Shown: one piece after another, positions 49,847 to 49,884 of the stretch
How positions within the stretch are numbered: position 1 is the first letter of the stretch
Layout: the number at the start of each line of letters is the position of its first letter
DNA from: Ignavibacterium sp.
Lineage (GTDB): Bacteria > Zixibacteria > MSB-5A5 > GN15 > PGXB01
Length of the DNA stretch: 49,884 nt
Reading direction: 5' to 3'
Assembly: GCA_020724775.1 (NCBI GenBank)
Contig: DYGG01000023.1
Coordinates: 1-49,884, forward strand
The notes under the pieces: generated by a model
Seen by the model: only the letters and a program-made list of their open reading frames with translations
Databases searched by the model: none
What the model was told of the DNA's origin: nothing
Position numbers and translations under genes: made by a program

Positions 49847-49884
49847 GACAAAGGGCAGTTTTTCGGGACTGTCCTTTGTTTTTG
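49847..49884 (+). terminator. terminator-like hairpin at the window end
   Basis: ACAAAGGGCAGT pairs with ACTGTCCTTTGT (one mismatch) followed by TTTTG at the window edge. No gene is recognised directly upstream on this strand, so it could also be part of a leader for a gene beyond the window. Confidence 0.55.

Overview
The window looks like a chromosomal segment of an uncultured FCB-group bacterium, most likely from a lineage such as candidate phylum Zixibacteria. This is an inference from gene content. Secreted proteins end either in a dockerin-like Ca-binding pair (two genes) or in a Por/T9SS type A sorting domain (the subtilisin). There are sigma-54 activators, REC-GAF-HD-GYP signalling, cytochrome bd, and very many intergenic hairpin repeats. 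No rRNA, tRNA or CRISPR array was recognised.

Layout. 1-1861 (minus): a two-component pair, histidine kinase then sigma-54 activator, the latter cut by the window edge. 2099-3980: two YHS metal-binding proteins and a small CxxC thioredoxin-like protein. 4153-9260: a lone type III polyketide synthase, a divergent SLC13 transporter, and cydAB preceded by a possible 11-codon leader peptide. 9264-12256: an accessory block divided by three related hairpin repeats. Its first cassette holds an unknown protein translationally coupled to a class III nucleotide-cyclase-like protein; its second holds a lipoprotein and a coiled-coil/zinc-ribbon protein. 12257-16814: oligoendopeptidase F, a ferritin-like protein and a P5C dehydrogenase.

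16919-20568 is the clearest special structure. An ORF6N-domain gene is split by a 3.1-kb IS1-family transposon with 21-bp perfect terminal inverted repeats and an 8-bp target duplication. Removing the element and one repeat copy restores an intact 171-codon reading frame. The transposon carries a Panacea-type toxin-antitoxin pair, a single-ORF DDE transposase, a highly structured noncoding stretch, and two further small cargo genes.

20635-34275 is ordinary chromosome: MntP, MscL, UPF0145, DUF2892, FabL, a ferritin/VIT1 fusion, an FNR-type reductase, a membrane protein with a gingipain-like His/Cys dyad, DUF4234, a secreted dockerin protein, LipA, an HD-GYP regulator and an M50 protease. 34276-35058 and 40000-41352 are repeat-rich gaps flanking a 1646-residue secreted PQQ-propeller/dockerin protein. 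41353-49465 holds a nuclease, a subtilisin with PKD and T9SS domains, two lipoproteins and a second NtrC-type regulator in which the canonical GAFTGA loop reads GAYTSS.

The main candidates for undescribed biology are the cyclase cassette, the cargo-bearing IS1-family transposon with its structured RNA, and a dispersed hairpin family whose outer stem changes in a compensatory way around a fixed core.
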